A DNA stretch of 64,000 nt from Sceloporus undulatus (Eukaryota > Chordata > Lepidosauria > Squamata > Phrynosomatidae), in contig NC_056527.1 of the NCBI RefSeq assembly GCF_019175285.1, positions 108,889,129 to 108,953,128 of the forward strand, read 5' to 3'. Positions within the stretch are counted from its first letter, which is position 1, and every line of letters starts with the position of its first letter. The translations under genes and the position numbers were made by a program. The notes under the pieces were generated by a model, which had not been told where the DNA came from, made no database searches, and was given only the letters and a program-made list of their open reading frames with translations. This document shows positions 36,201 to 45,199 of the stretch, in pieces.

Positions 36201-39200
36201 AAGACACAAGAAGAAAGGCCACCCCACTGTCTCCCTAGCTAAGGAAATGAGTCATTTTTCACTTCTTTACTATTTCAAAAATTTACCTTCCAGGTGGTCA
36301 TGCTAAGGCAACTAAACATCCATCTATATTATAACTGGCCATTATATAGACCTTATAGCTTAGAAAAATGTAGCCACCAATTCTTTAGATTTCCTTTCCC
36401 CTCCGCATACCTTGTTCATTGTGTGTAAGTCTTAAGGCATTTATTTTTACTGATGTGTTAACCATTCTGGGAGGCTTTCCAGCTGAAGAGGTAGAAACAC
36501 ACTGAGTAAATAATACACACTTTTCCTCCTTTGATCTCAAACCAGCACACAATGGGCTTCATTTTATTCTTACAACAATCTGTACTCATCTAACTGATGG
36601 GTATTCAGTCTATACCCAATACATGATATACAGGTCAAGTGATCTATATAGGTAGCCCTCCACATTTGCAGCTTTCACTTTTGCAGATTTGTTATTGTTA
36701 CAGTTTATTCATGACAACCAAATACAGGTTATAGCCATCCTTTTGCAGATTTGATTATTTGTGGTTTTGATTAATATGTTTTCTCTAGGAATCTCTAAGA
36801 CAGTGGTTCCCAACCTTCCTAATGCCGCGACCCTTTAATACAGTTCCTCATGTTGTGGTGACCCAAACCCATGAAATTATTTCTGTTGCTACTTCATAAC
36901 TGTAATTAAATAGGTGTTTTCCAATGGTCTTAGGAGACCCCCATGAAAGGGTCATTCGACCCCCAAAGGGGTCCTGACCCATAGGTTGGGAACCACTGCT
37001 CTAAGACCTCCAGTGCAACACTGCTGGAAGTTGGCCATAGAGTTGTGCTGGAGAAGCATTTCTCTAGACATTTGTAAGTCCTCCAGCATGATTTTATGAC
37101 CAACTTCTGGCAGAGTGGCACTGGAAGACTTGGGGATTCCTAGAGGTCTTCTCTGAGGTAAAAAGAATAGTGTTTATTTGCAGTTTTCCCACATTCACAG
37201 GGGTCCTTTACCCTAACCCCAGCAAATGTGAACAGGCAGGCCCAGGTCCACCAGGGCTAGCCTGAAGAAGAAGAGCCCTCCCTCCAGTCCATCTGCCTTG
37301 GTCCAGGCCTCAGAGGGAGAGAAGAACATTGGACCTCATCCCCTTTCCCACCACCATTCCCTTCTCCTTTTGTGTCATGTCTTTTAGATTGTAAGCCTGA
37401 GGGCAGAGAACCGTCTAATTAAAAATAATAATTGTAAGCCGCTCTGATAGCCATTAGGGCTGAAGGGTGGGGTATGTATGTGTGTATGTGTAAATAAATA
37501 AATAAATAAATAATATGGGCAGACCACTGCACATAAAGTTAATGAAGTAGATTACAGAAACAGGATGGTAAAATCCTGTTTCACAGTCTAAACTGGGATG
37601 GTTTGTTGTTCAAGGCAGGAGGCAGCCTTGACTATGGTTACACCTAAACATTAGGAAGAACTTCCTGAAAGTAAGAGCTTTTCGACAGTGGTACACACTC
37701 CCTTGGAATGTGGTGGAGTCTCCATCTTTGGAAGTTTTTAAACAGAGGCTGGATGGCCATCTGTTGGGAGGTGCTTTGAATCTGTGTTCCTGCATGGCAA
37801 GGGGTTGGTCTGGATGGCCCTTGTGGTCTCTTCCAACTCTAGAATTCTGAACAAGGTGAAGGCAGAAAACAGACACACACACTTGGGCTGCAAGCCAATG
37901 GTAGCAAATTAAAGTGGTTTCATCTAAAACAGAGTTGGGATGTAAGGTAGGTGAAAAGAAAAATACATGATAATGAATCCAGGCTCTTATATTCTCCCCA
38001 GTAACTCAGAAGACTCTTAACCTCTCTCTTCCAATCCAAGACTGTTCCAGATGGACCCAAGTGAACTGAACTGCAAAGGATGCTGGGAGTTTGATCTTCA
38101 ACCACACCAAGAAAAAGCCTTCTCCTTTCATTGCTAACCCCACTTGACTCCCAATACCTGCAGATCTATTCCCACTGGCCACTGTCTTCTTTGCTGATCA
38201 TTCTCCCTCAGTCACTGGCTTTCCTTGGAGGGTTCCACCTCAAAAGGCAGCTGAATAATGACAGAAGGTAATATAGATGGTCCAGTGGGAACAGCAGCTA
38301 ATCCACATCCAAGAAGAGAACCTACACACAATTGGTTCTGCCCTCCCCTTCCAGAAAACAAAGCTCCAACCCCCACACAGGCAACAGCTGAAACAAAAAC
38401 AAAACAGACCCTAATCCCTTAGGCAAACACACTCCATTGCTATCCATTATACTACAAAGGAGCAAACCTCCCAGTCAGCAGACTACACAATCACCAAAAA
38501 TTTGCACTCATCAAACTAGCAACTAAAAACATGTTCAGCAACTGAAATCCGTCACCATTCTCTACAAACAGGGACTGCTCTAGGCAAATTTACATTTTCA
38601 TATTTAACAGTTGCACTAAACTTTTCTTTTTGATTGAATTTGGAATCTTTGGGCCTACTCAACACCATTACATTTTATAAAGGCCTGTAATAAAGATAAT
38701 AAGACCAGTTCCTGAAGGCTGCATCCAAACTTTGTTTTAACTTGTTGCAAGTTGCCTTGAATACCACACTAAGAAGAAGGAGGGATATAAATTAATTTTT
38801 TTAAAAGAATGGTTATTACTGAGGTACCTTTTTGAATTGCTACTCCCAAAATCTGCCAGCCAACATGGCTATACTGGTTGGGGGACTTGGGGAGACATAA
38901 TCCAAATAAGTCCAAGTAGTTGTGGCTGTGTGACTTGAAGTTGCTTCTGATTTATGGTGACCCTAAAGCAAAAGTATCATAGGTTTTTCTTGGCAAAAAC
39001 TGTTCAAAAGAGGTTTGCCTTTGCTGTCCTCTAGGGCTGAGAGAGTGGGACTTGTCAAAGCCACCCAGTGAGTTTCCATGACTGAGCAGGGATTCAAACC
39101 ATTGTCTCCCAAACATTCAAACCTACACCACGCTGGCTCTAAGATTATTCATCATTATATCCAACAATCCTACTCTATCTTATCCCTGCGGAAAAGGAAG

Positions 39201-42200
39201 GTCTCTCTACTTGCAACTGTTAATCAGAAACAACCACTTCTTCAATGGACACCTTGCCTTCAGGCTTCTCTGCAGCACCTGCCTAGCAGTTGAAGACAAC
39301 GGGCAAGACTACACAGGCATCTTGTCTAAACCAGAAAGACAGTGCTTATATCCTTAATTATTATGATGTATGCTGGGGAAAGAGAGTTGACATCCAATGA
39401 AGTTTTCTTCATCAAATCATGAAGTCACCATAGTTCTCTTCTTCCTCTTTTTAATGAAAGCTCAGATTCACATATGGCTGCTTAAACCAGAGCCAACTAC
39501 ACTCTGAAATGACAGTTAAGCTAATTTTAAATTCACAAATACAAATTGTTTACATAACCCAAGAAGTAAAGGAAATAAGGGGTTATTCCATATTCCCCAC
39601 ATTTAAAAACAGATTAAGCTTTTGGGATGACTATGATGAATTAAAAGATGACTCTCATCCTTCATCCAATCTTACCATTGTCACTTAGAAACTAAGTGAA
39701 GTGGGACAAGTTATAATATTGGGCTTAACATGTGTCTAAAGGCCATACATAAGTATATTCTTACATAGCTGCACATCCTGCATAAGCTTCTAATTCAACC
39801 TTGAATCTCCAAGCTTTCAAGAACCAGGATGGACAGCTAAACAAAATGCTGTGACCAGAGCCTGGAAAAGCTGTTTCTTTAGACAAACTCCCAGAATTTC
39901 CTAGCCAGCATCTTTTCTAAGTTCAGGACATGACAGTATTGACAGAGTAAAAGGCAGCAAGGGGCATTCAAAAGCTTTTCTTTAACAACAGCACATGCAC
40001 ATGCTCACACAAACATCATATCAGAGTCTTGATAAATTGATTTTTGTGGCAGCCTCACCCATACGCTTTCCCCATCTGGACTGCAAGCTGCTTTAAAACT
40101 GTTAGAAGCTTTGAAGGCAGCTTGCAAATGATGGCATGCAAGGGGTGAGGGAGGAGAAATACGGGAAAGGGAGTGGTACTGTTCAAAATAAGCAAACAGA
40201 AGCCATGCTTTGGGTGTAAATATCCACTTTCTAAGTCCTGAGAGGAACCTTGAATAATGCTTCTTCAACAGCCAAAACCTGGTGTGTGGATCCTGGCAGA
40301 GGTAGCTGGACTACAACTCACATCATGCCTAACAACTGGCCATGGTGACTAGCATTGATAGGAGTCAAAGCCCAACACCATCTGAAATGTCACTGGTTAT
40401 CCAATCTCACTTTCTGTTGTTGCTGTTGTGTACCTCCTAGTTATTTCTGACTTATGGTAACCCTATCAGGTGGCTTTCTGGGACTCAGAGGTCACCCAGT
40501 GGGAAATTGATGGCTTTCACAGCTGAAACCCATAGTTTTTTGTGGGTTTTTCAGGCTATGTGGCCATGTTCTGGAAGAGTTTACAGGAAGAGCCTGTATC
40601 TATGGGTGGCATTTTCAAAGAATGGTGGCATGGAGGTGTGTGGGGTATATATACTGTGTGACTCTTGGTGGTGGGGGGGGGATGATTTGCATGTTAATCT
40701 GGTTGTCTGTTGTTGAATGGCAATGGTGAGAGGAATATGTGAGAAGGCTTTGTGTCTATTTAATTAGTGATCCATTGTCTGCTGGGAAGCCCCCTGACCC
40801 TGGGTGATGTTCGTTTGCAAGTCTTGATTTTAGTGTTTTTCAGGACTGGTAGCCAAATTTCTTTCTGTGTCACGGTTTCCATAGCCAAGCAGGGAATCAA
40901 ACCCTAATCTCCAAAGTTATAGTCCAACACTCAAACCACTACACCACACTTTACCCAGAAAGAGCCTAAGTTCAACAAAGAGCAGCAAGACTCAGTCAGA
41001 TGTGCAGTGCATCCTTCCCCGCATCCCATCTCCAAAGGAGACTATGAAGTGACAGGGCAGCAATTGAGCAACTCCTTATCTCATCCTCTCCTGTAAGAAG
41101 ACTGAAGGGAAATGTCGGCATGTAGTTGCTTCCTTTGTCTGCACAGGTTAGCAACTACTCATATAGAAATTCTACACATATTTGCTTAATCTTTAGCAAG
41201 CCCACATCCAGAAGCAATGAGTTTCTCTGTTGTTTTTCTCATTTCATTAACAGAGACTGTGCAGAGATGATGCCAACTGGACTATTGTCACAAACTGGTT
41301 GTTCTTGAGAGTATCTGGAGTCATACTACTATAGCTAATAATACGGCACAACCTGCCATCACAAAGCAAGTTTGGGATGAAGTTCAGCATACAACAAATA
41401 TAGGCACTGTCACAATGAGTTACCCAGAAGAGCACCCAGCACTCTTCCAATAAAACTGGACACCTAAAGAAATGGTTCAGATTGCAGGCCAATGAGGGCA
41501 ACATTCAAGCAGAAGAGGAAATACAGAGTTATGGGAAAAAATGACAGTGATGAGTTCCTAGTCATATTTGTGCCGAAGAAATGAATCATTCAGAGTAAGA
41601 AAAGAAATGTATTGAAGTGTTACAGTTCAGGTTCAGGGAGATATAAAACAATTGTTGTTGTCCCAAAGGAGTCAGGATGCTAACTTTTCCCAAATCATCA
41701 ATAAGGCAGTTTCTGGAGCATTAGGAAGTATCTCGGCTATTTAGTCAGAACTTCTGACCTCTCCGGTTTTGGAAATGACATCTTCTTGAACTATTTTGAC
41801 CTGAACAGAAGGCCACCATACCCCAAGTGTGAGCCACCATCTCATTGATGAGAAGTACCCCAGCCTAGGCTATTTATTTATTTAGGCTATTTATTTATTT
41901 ACTGTATTTATATAGGCTAGGATTCTAGATGGAGTATGTGGTCTACTTCTCAAAGGGGCCCTAGCTCTTATCCAGAGGAAAATGAGAAGTGGTTTGAAAT
42001 AGCTTATAAGGGAGTTACAGATTTGGGAAGAATCTTTGCGTAAGGTGCTGCTCAAACCTTTCCCAAACAGGTATTCTCCAGGTGTGTAGGACTACATCTT
42101 ACACCATCCCTATCTGAATAGCAACTGGCTTAGCTGGCTGGACCACTGTACATGTTTTCTCCTTCCCCCTTCCTTGGTAGTATGAGACTTGCCCTTTTAA

Positions 42201-43136
42201 GGTGTAATCCTTGTTTTCCTCTCTTCCTAATTCAGCATCCTACGTTTGGAAGGTACCAAATTTGTACACCTGACCCTTGATGTCTTCAGAAACGGACTGT
42301 AACTCTCAGGCCGCTAATACTTACAGAGCAACAGCATACTGGCTGCCCCCTAAGAAGCCGTATTTGTCGGTCTTACGGTACGCCAGCCCATTGATCTCAG
42401 AATCCGAACCCAAGGAGCTTGCATCATCAAGGAACCCGGGTCCGGTCAGAGACTCCAAAGTGCCCGACATGAGGCTGACAGAATCCAAGTAGCTCAAGGT
42501 GTCGGATGCCGGAGGGGGCTTGGAGGCCACGGTGCCCAGACTGGACTGGGAACCCATGTCCTGGGGTGGCGGTGCAGAGACGTCGTGTGGCGCCAAACCT
42601 TTGGGCGACATGGGTGAGGTCTTTTCTGGCGGCGTCAAAGGGCTGGGCGCCACCACCACCACAGTCGGCGATGCTGGCGGAAGCGGGAGGGATTTCACCG
42701 GCGTCTCCTTTGGCGCGGCCACAGGAGATGCCGCCGTCTCGTCCTCATGGGGCAACACCGCTGATGTCCCTTCCTGGTGGGACGGTGTCGCCAATGTCCC
42801 GTTTACCGTCACTGTGGAAGCGTCCACCGAATTGGGCACCAAAGTGCCATCCTCAGAGCCCACTTGGGCTGGAGAGGCCACCTTTCCAAGGGACATCTCT
42901 GCAGTCATTGTGGCCAGTGACACCTCTGCTGCTGCTGCTGCTGCTGTCGAGGCCTTGGTCCACACGACCGTCTCCATTGTTGCTGCGTTGTCTGTTGCCA
43001 GGGTCAAGGCTGACATGTTGGCTCCTCCAGGCCCTGCTGGTGCCACAGGGGCTGCTCCCTTGAAGGCATGGAGGACGGAGCGGGGGGCGTTGTTCCTGGG
43101 AGGCGGCGTCGGGGGGTCCCCAGCCCCGGCCTCCAT
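24201..43136 (-). CDS. TBC1D10B: TBC1 domain family member 10B (EPI64B), Rab GTPase-activating protein
   Basis: Nine coding exons with closing phases: 43136-42325, 34041-33942, 33814-33707, 33150-33044, 32546-32432, 31558-31493, 27973-27784, 26727-26573, 24905-24201. They give 785 aa (human about 808). The low-complexity Pro/Ala/Ser/Thr N terminus (1-210) is followed by the conserved block [19 protein letters not shown] and [13 protein letters not shown] near the end of exon 1. The TBC domain is about 311-520. It starts KGIPSSLR, has the arginine finger in IEKDLHR (355-361) and the glutamine finger in GYCQAQ (Q398), then [12 protein letters not shown] and [15 protein letters not shown] proteins of this type stimulate GTP hydrolysis by Rabs; EPI64 members act on Rab27, Rab35 and others at the plasma membrane and recycling endosomes. 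The C terminus has [21 protein letters not shown], then a long Lys/Glu-rich likely helical stretch, and ends DTYF. The start was chosen because MEAGAG aligns with human METGTA; the frame is open upstream to 43505 but that part is promoter-like. The exon 8 donor is GTTGGT, weaker than the others. Intron 1 (8.3 kb) carries most inserted repeats. Confidence 0.97.
26357..26537 (+). mobile_element. Young 5'-truncated LINE (L1-like) insertion with perfect 18-bp target duplication
   Basis: The 18-mer agaacagtgtaaagaaag occurs at 26339-26356 and again at 26538-26555, exactly flanking 181 bp. That insert ends in an A-rich tail (tttcaaaaaaatattaataa...). Long duplications plus an A-rich tail are the mark of target-primed L1-type retrotransposition. 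Only 3'-UTR-like sequence is present, so the parent family is inferred. The right duplication ends 16 nt short of the TBC1D10B exon 8 donor (26572-26571). Confidence 0.8.
28112..28332 (-). mobile_element. Second squamate tRNA-type SINE family
   Basis: On the minus strand it starts with the complement of 'taaccactgtgccaccaggg', a tRNA-like head, and runs to the complement of 'aatagcaatagcaagtacat'. Internal phrases 'accgcttgtcagtgaagcac' and 'aaagggtggaaggctgagtg' are those of the abundant squamate 'gcgcagtggttaaatgc' SINE. It lies in the TBC1D10B intron between exons 6 and 7. Confidence 0.75.
28780..29180 (+). mobile_element. Old L2-clade LINE 3' end
   Basis: Decayed match to the same C-terminal region and 3' UTR seen intact at 19786: 'catggctttggtccagactt', 'tctccccatacaag', 'tgctcctagactgtgga' and 'ttttttatttaggcag' follow in order. 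Frames are broken, so it is much older than the 19786 copy. Confidence 0.6.
29542..29794 (+). mobile_element. Inverted-repeat element of the 'cagtggtacctcggg' family, with TA flanks
   Basis: The left end is CAGTGGTACCTCGGGATACG and the right end GTAACCCGAGGGAGCAGTG, flanked by 'ta' on both sides. The body is packed with 'ttcgggttacgaaa' units in both orientations and keeps many CpGs. The copy at 34616-34882 is the same element in the opposite orientation. Tc1/mariner superfamily by TA duplication; no transposase. Confidence 0.75.
29888..30249 (+). mobile_element. CR1 LINE 3' end
   Basis: Classic CR1 terminal region: 'cattaggaagaacttcctga', 'ttcgacagtggaacaaactc', 'gtagtggagtctccttcctt', 'gggggttggactggatggcc', ending with two 8-bp units attctatg attctatg. 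The last ORF2 codons are still open (…[23 protein letters not shown]). 5'-truncated; family certain. Confidence 0.9.
31777..31998. mobile_element. Foldback element, first subfamily
   Basis: Arms 'tggattcgtgggatttgtag' and 'aaactacaaatcccataatt', outer ends 'gatgccacactgcagaatta' and 'attctgcagttcagatgcag'. Same family as the 13.1-14.0 kb cluster. It lies in the TBC1D10B intron between exons 5 and 6. Confidence 0.75.
33380..33512. repeat. Foldback repeat with 'acttttttgtgat' arms
   Basis: Left 'ttacttttttgtgattacaa' mirrors right 'tcacaaaaaagtaattcttt', and 'aaactgagc' mirrors 'gctcagt' further out. Diverged relatives with 'aagtaattttt' or 'ttacctttttgact' occur near 30735-30830, 45430-45500 and 51175-51290. 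Confidence 0.6.
34438..34562. mobile_element. Short CpG-containing Tigger-like miniature element with TA flanks
   Basis: CAGTGGGCCCTCTCC at the left and GGTGCGGGTGCACTG at the right, 'ta' on both sides, 125 bp. It ends in the same style as 9675-9943. Non-coding, in TBC1D10B intron 1. Confidence 0.6.
34616..34882 (-). mobile_element. Inverted-repeat element of the 'cagtggtacctcggg' family, opposite orientation
   Basis: CAGTGGTACCTCGGGTTACG at the left, CCGGGGTACCACTG at the right, TA duplication. Reverse-complementing it restores the order of the 29542 copy ('ccattagcgcctatggcaat' block). The two copies lie 5 kb apart as an inverted pair across TBC1D10B exons 2-5. The ends are well kept, suggesting recent activity of the family. 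Confidence 0.8.
34935..35145 (+). mobile_element. Bov-B LINE 3' end
   Basis: Encodes the decayed Bov-B ORF2 C terminus (the region corresponding to LRYFGH...W...I/ D...WR) and its tail: 'ctgttatactttggacgtat', 'gagctaagcagggcagttga', 'tcctggagatctctcattca', 'aaggctgccataag'. This tail is the one shared by Sauria SINEs, whose mobilisation is attributed to Bov-B. It lies in TBC1D10B intron 1. Confidence 0.65.
36650..37235. mobile_element. Old DNA-transposon relic interrupted by a SPIN element
   Basis: 'tagccctccacatttgcagc' with 'cttttgcagatttgattatt' on one side and 'gtttatttgcagttttccca' with 'aaccccagcaaatgtg' on the other give a loose inverted layout resembling Tigger-type elements. The SPIN copy at 36801-36998 splits it. 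Boundaries are approximate and the family is inferred. Confidence 0.4.
36801..36998. mobile_element. SPIN (hAT superfamily) non-autonomous element with perfect 8-bp target duplication
   Basis: The left end CAGTGGTTCCCAACCTTCC runs into 'taatgccgcgaccctttaat' and 'cagttcctcatgttgtggtg', then 'attatttctgttgctacttc'. The right part is 'gtcattcgacccccaaaggg' and ends AGGTTGGGAACCACTG. These are the SPIN phrases, with an internal deletion. The 8-mer ctctaaga occurs at 36793-36800 and 36999-37006, a perfect hAT-type duplication. The 198-bp copy has no coding capacity. SPIN is a textbook case of horizontal transfer among tetrapods, including lizards. Confidence 0.92.
37487..37513. repeat. (AAAT)n microsatellite
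   Basis: About six units 'aaat' after 'gtatgtgtaaataa', at the end of a LINE-like 3' scrap ('ttgtaagccgctctgatagc'). Confidence 0.8.
37641..37850 (+). mobile_element. CR1 LINE 3' end, second copy
   Basis: Same terminal region as 29888-30249: 'acattaggaagaacttcctg', 'gtggtggagtctccatcttt', 'ggatggcccttgtggtctct', ending at 'agaattctga' without clear terminal 8-bp repeats. 5'-truncated. Confidence 0.85.
38921..39142 (-). mobile_element. Sauria-type tRNA-derived SINE
   Basis: On the minus strand: tRNA-like head (complement of 'acctacaccacgctggctct'), middle (complement of 'gagagagtgggacttgtcaa') and tail (complement of 'tgtgacttgaagttgcttct'). Full-length in layout, moderately diverged. Lies in TBC1D10B intron 1. 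Confidence 0.85.
40413..40951 (-). mobile_element. Sauria SINE split by another interspersed repeat
   Basis: The SINE tail side is at 40413-40503 ('ttctgacttatggtaaccct' ... 'ggtcacccagtggg') and the head side at 40875-40951 ('tttccatagccaagcaggga' ... 'accactacaccacac'). The family sequence is continuous across this break, so the roughly 370 bp between was inserted later. The insert contains 'gtgggtttttcaggctatgt' and 'ggccatgttctggaagagtt', a phrase common in squamate repeats that I suspect is Penelope-like. Confidence 0.65.
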
Positions 43137-44260
43137 TGCAACCCAGGGCCCCCCTCCCCACCCGAAGTAGGGACGCGGCCTAGCAGCCCAGCCGAAGCCT
43201 GAGCTAAAGTGGGGAGGGGGAGGGAAGGGGGGGAGGGAGCCCCAAAGCCTCGCACTCCCCCCTTCTCTGCCCGGACGGCAGAAAGCAGCAGCAGCGCTGA
43301 GGGGGAAGCGGCCACCCCGAGCTGCGCGCGCAGCTTCGTCCCGCCCAAGACGGAGGTTCAGCCAATGAGCGTCGAGGAGGAAAAGCGTTTCAGCCAATCG
43401 CGGGAAAGGAAGGGAAAGAGCGAGTGAGGGCGTGAACATGGGGGTGGGAAACGTTAGAAAGCGAACCAATCGGAATGGAGAACGGGATGGTACGCAGCCA
43501 ATCACTGAAGGGGACTTGAGAGACGGCTATCAAAATGAGGAAGGGCGGTGATAGGGAACTTACTCAGTCGATAGGCGGGACTAGCGGGAAGCCTCTGCCA
43601 ATGGGAGGTAACGATCCAAAACCAGGAATCCGGGCAGCCGGGGAAGAGGAACCAATCACAGGGGAGCTGACTATGGTTATTGTCAGATGGATTAAAAGAA
43701 GGCGGGAGCTTCAAGGGTTGTTTAACCAATAGGAAGAAGAGCCGGCAAAGGTTCTCCAATCACCAGCGTGATCGCGAAAAAAACAACGACCCATATAAGT
43801 CAGGAACGCGCGTGACGTTCACGAGCAGCAGCAATTCCCGTCGAATCAAGAAGTAGCTGAGCCCAGCTCTGTTGAGTGGCGTGCTTTACAACCAATAGGA
43901 CGCGTCAAGGTATGAATATGGGCGGCAACGTTTCTAATGCCGGCGAACCCTGTGGAAGGCCAGAGAGCGCTGTTGAGGGGGAGGTTTCCTCAGAGCCATG
44001 GGCGGGGTCTTGCTTTTGATTGACTTACGCCTCTGCTATTCACATTTGAGATATGTTACGGTTGGGGACCAATGAGGAAACGGTGGGGGTGGGTGATTGA
44101 CTGACTGAAAGAGTGATTGGCACAGAATTTGACGAATAGGAAGCCAGAGGCAGCGTCCAACGGGAATAGCATTTTCGGGAACCGAGCCTGAATTGTTCTT
44201 GACCAAACTCCCAGCAGCCTTTGCTGCGCGACTGACGTCATTGCGTCACGTACGGCCTAA
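43137..44260 (-). promoter_or_regulatory. TBC1D10B: TBC1D10B promoter region: CpG-rich with an array of CCAAT boxes and a CRE
   Basis: GC- and CpG-rich from about 42.4 to 44.27 kb. CCAAT pentamers on plus start at 43362, 43394, 43466, 43498, 43598, 43652, 43726, 43756, 43892 and 44069, with one reverse copy (attgg) at 44116-44120. That is eleven in about 760 bp, most with good NF-Y flanks (gccaatga, accaatag, accaatca). Three spacings are 30-32 bp. A perfect CRE, TGACGTCA, lies at 44233-44240, followed at once by 'gcgtcacg'. The transcription start of TBC1D10B is probably within the first few hundred bases; the array reaches well beyond a core promoter and may also drive a divergent transcript. 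Confidence 0.7.
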
Positions 44261-44303
44261 AGGCTAACAGTCCTATCACTGAAGAGCTATAAGAGTTCCA
44301 CTC

Positions 44304-44519
44304 AAGTCCAAAACACACTGCAGAAATAATCCAGTTTGAGAGCGCTTTAACTGCCTCGGCTCAGTGCTAGTGAGCCCTGGGAAGTGTAGTTCCTTGTGGC
44401 TTCATAGCTCTCTGAGAGAGAGAGAGGGCTAAATGTCTCACAGAACTACGGTCCCCAGAATTCCCTAGCACTGATCAGGGCAGTTAAAGCGCTCTCAAAC
44501 TGGAGTGTGTGCTGGACCT
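44304..44519. mobile_element. Foldback element, second subfamily
   Basis: 'gtccaaaacacactgcagaa' at the left mirrors 'gtgtgtgctggacc' at the right; 'ccagtttgagagcgctttaa' mirrors 'ttaaagcgctctcaaactgg'. The arms are almost identical, so the copy is young. It abuts the distal edge of the TBC1D10B promoter region. Confidence 0.85.
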
Positions 44520-44978
44520 AGGCAGCCTCTTTTCTTGGAAGTGTCACTCCCTTTCAACAGCTCAGATATTTACTAGGCCAATGTCCCCCTCAGAAAGAGC
44601 AGAGGATCAATGCCATAAACAAACAAACAATATATGTGTGTAGAGGGTCCCAGGTTCAGCACACGCTGCCAGCTCCAAAAAGGACAGAGAAGGACCCCGT
44701 CTCCAATGCTTCTGGGCCAGAAGGACCAATGGCATGGCTTGGTATAAGGCAGTGCCTTTGTGTTCCATGCTGCCAGGGCTCCTAGGCTTTTGACTCCCTG
44801 GCGGAGAGCATGGATAGCAGGGAATATCATCTTCCGTCTTGGGCCTGTATCCAGAGGAGGATGTGTCGGCTCAGCATGAGTAGCTGTAAAAGGCCTAAAG
44901 GCTCTGGTGACTCATCTCAGCTGAACTCATGGCTTCTGGGCTTCCTGCACTTTTCTTGATCTTAGCAAAGATAATATA

Positions 44979-45197
44979 CAGTGGACCCTTGTCATACGCT
45001 GGGGTTTGGTTCCAAGATCCCCCGTGTATAACAAAATCCATGTATGCTCAAGTCCCATTAAATATAATGACATAGCAAAATGGTGTCCCTAATAAAAAAT
45101 GGAACATCAAGGTAAATTTATACTTTTTTGGAACATTTTCAAACCGTTTATGCTTGAATCCGTGTATAAAAAATCAGTGAATAAGAAGGGCCGACTG
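44979..45197. mobile_element. Miniature Tigger-like element, copy 4, with TA duplication
   Basis: CAGTGGACCCTTGTCATACG at the left, GAAGGGCCGACTG at the right, 'ta' on both flanks. The interior matches copy 2 ('gctggggtttggttccaaga', 'aaaatggtgtccct'). Confidence 0.75.
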
Positions 45198-45199
45198 TA

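Noticed and set aside
42499-43170. Plus-strand open frame (223 codons) opposite TBC1D10B exon 1
   Set aside because: GC-rich antisense shadow of the verified exon; composition follows the complement and no domain is visible.
43137-43505. N-terminal extension of TBC1D10B upstream of MEAGAG
   Set aside because: The frame is open only because of GC-rich promoter sequence; it covers CCAAT boxes, and the human protein aligns from MEAGAG.
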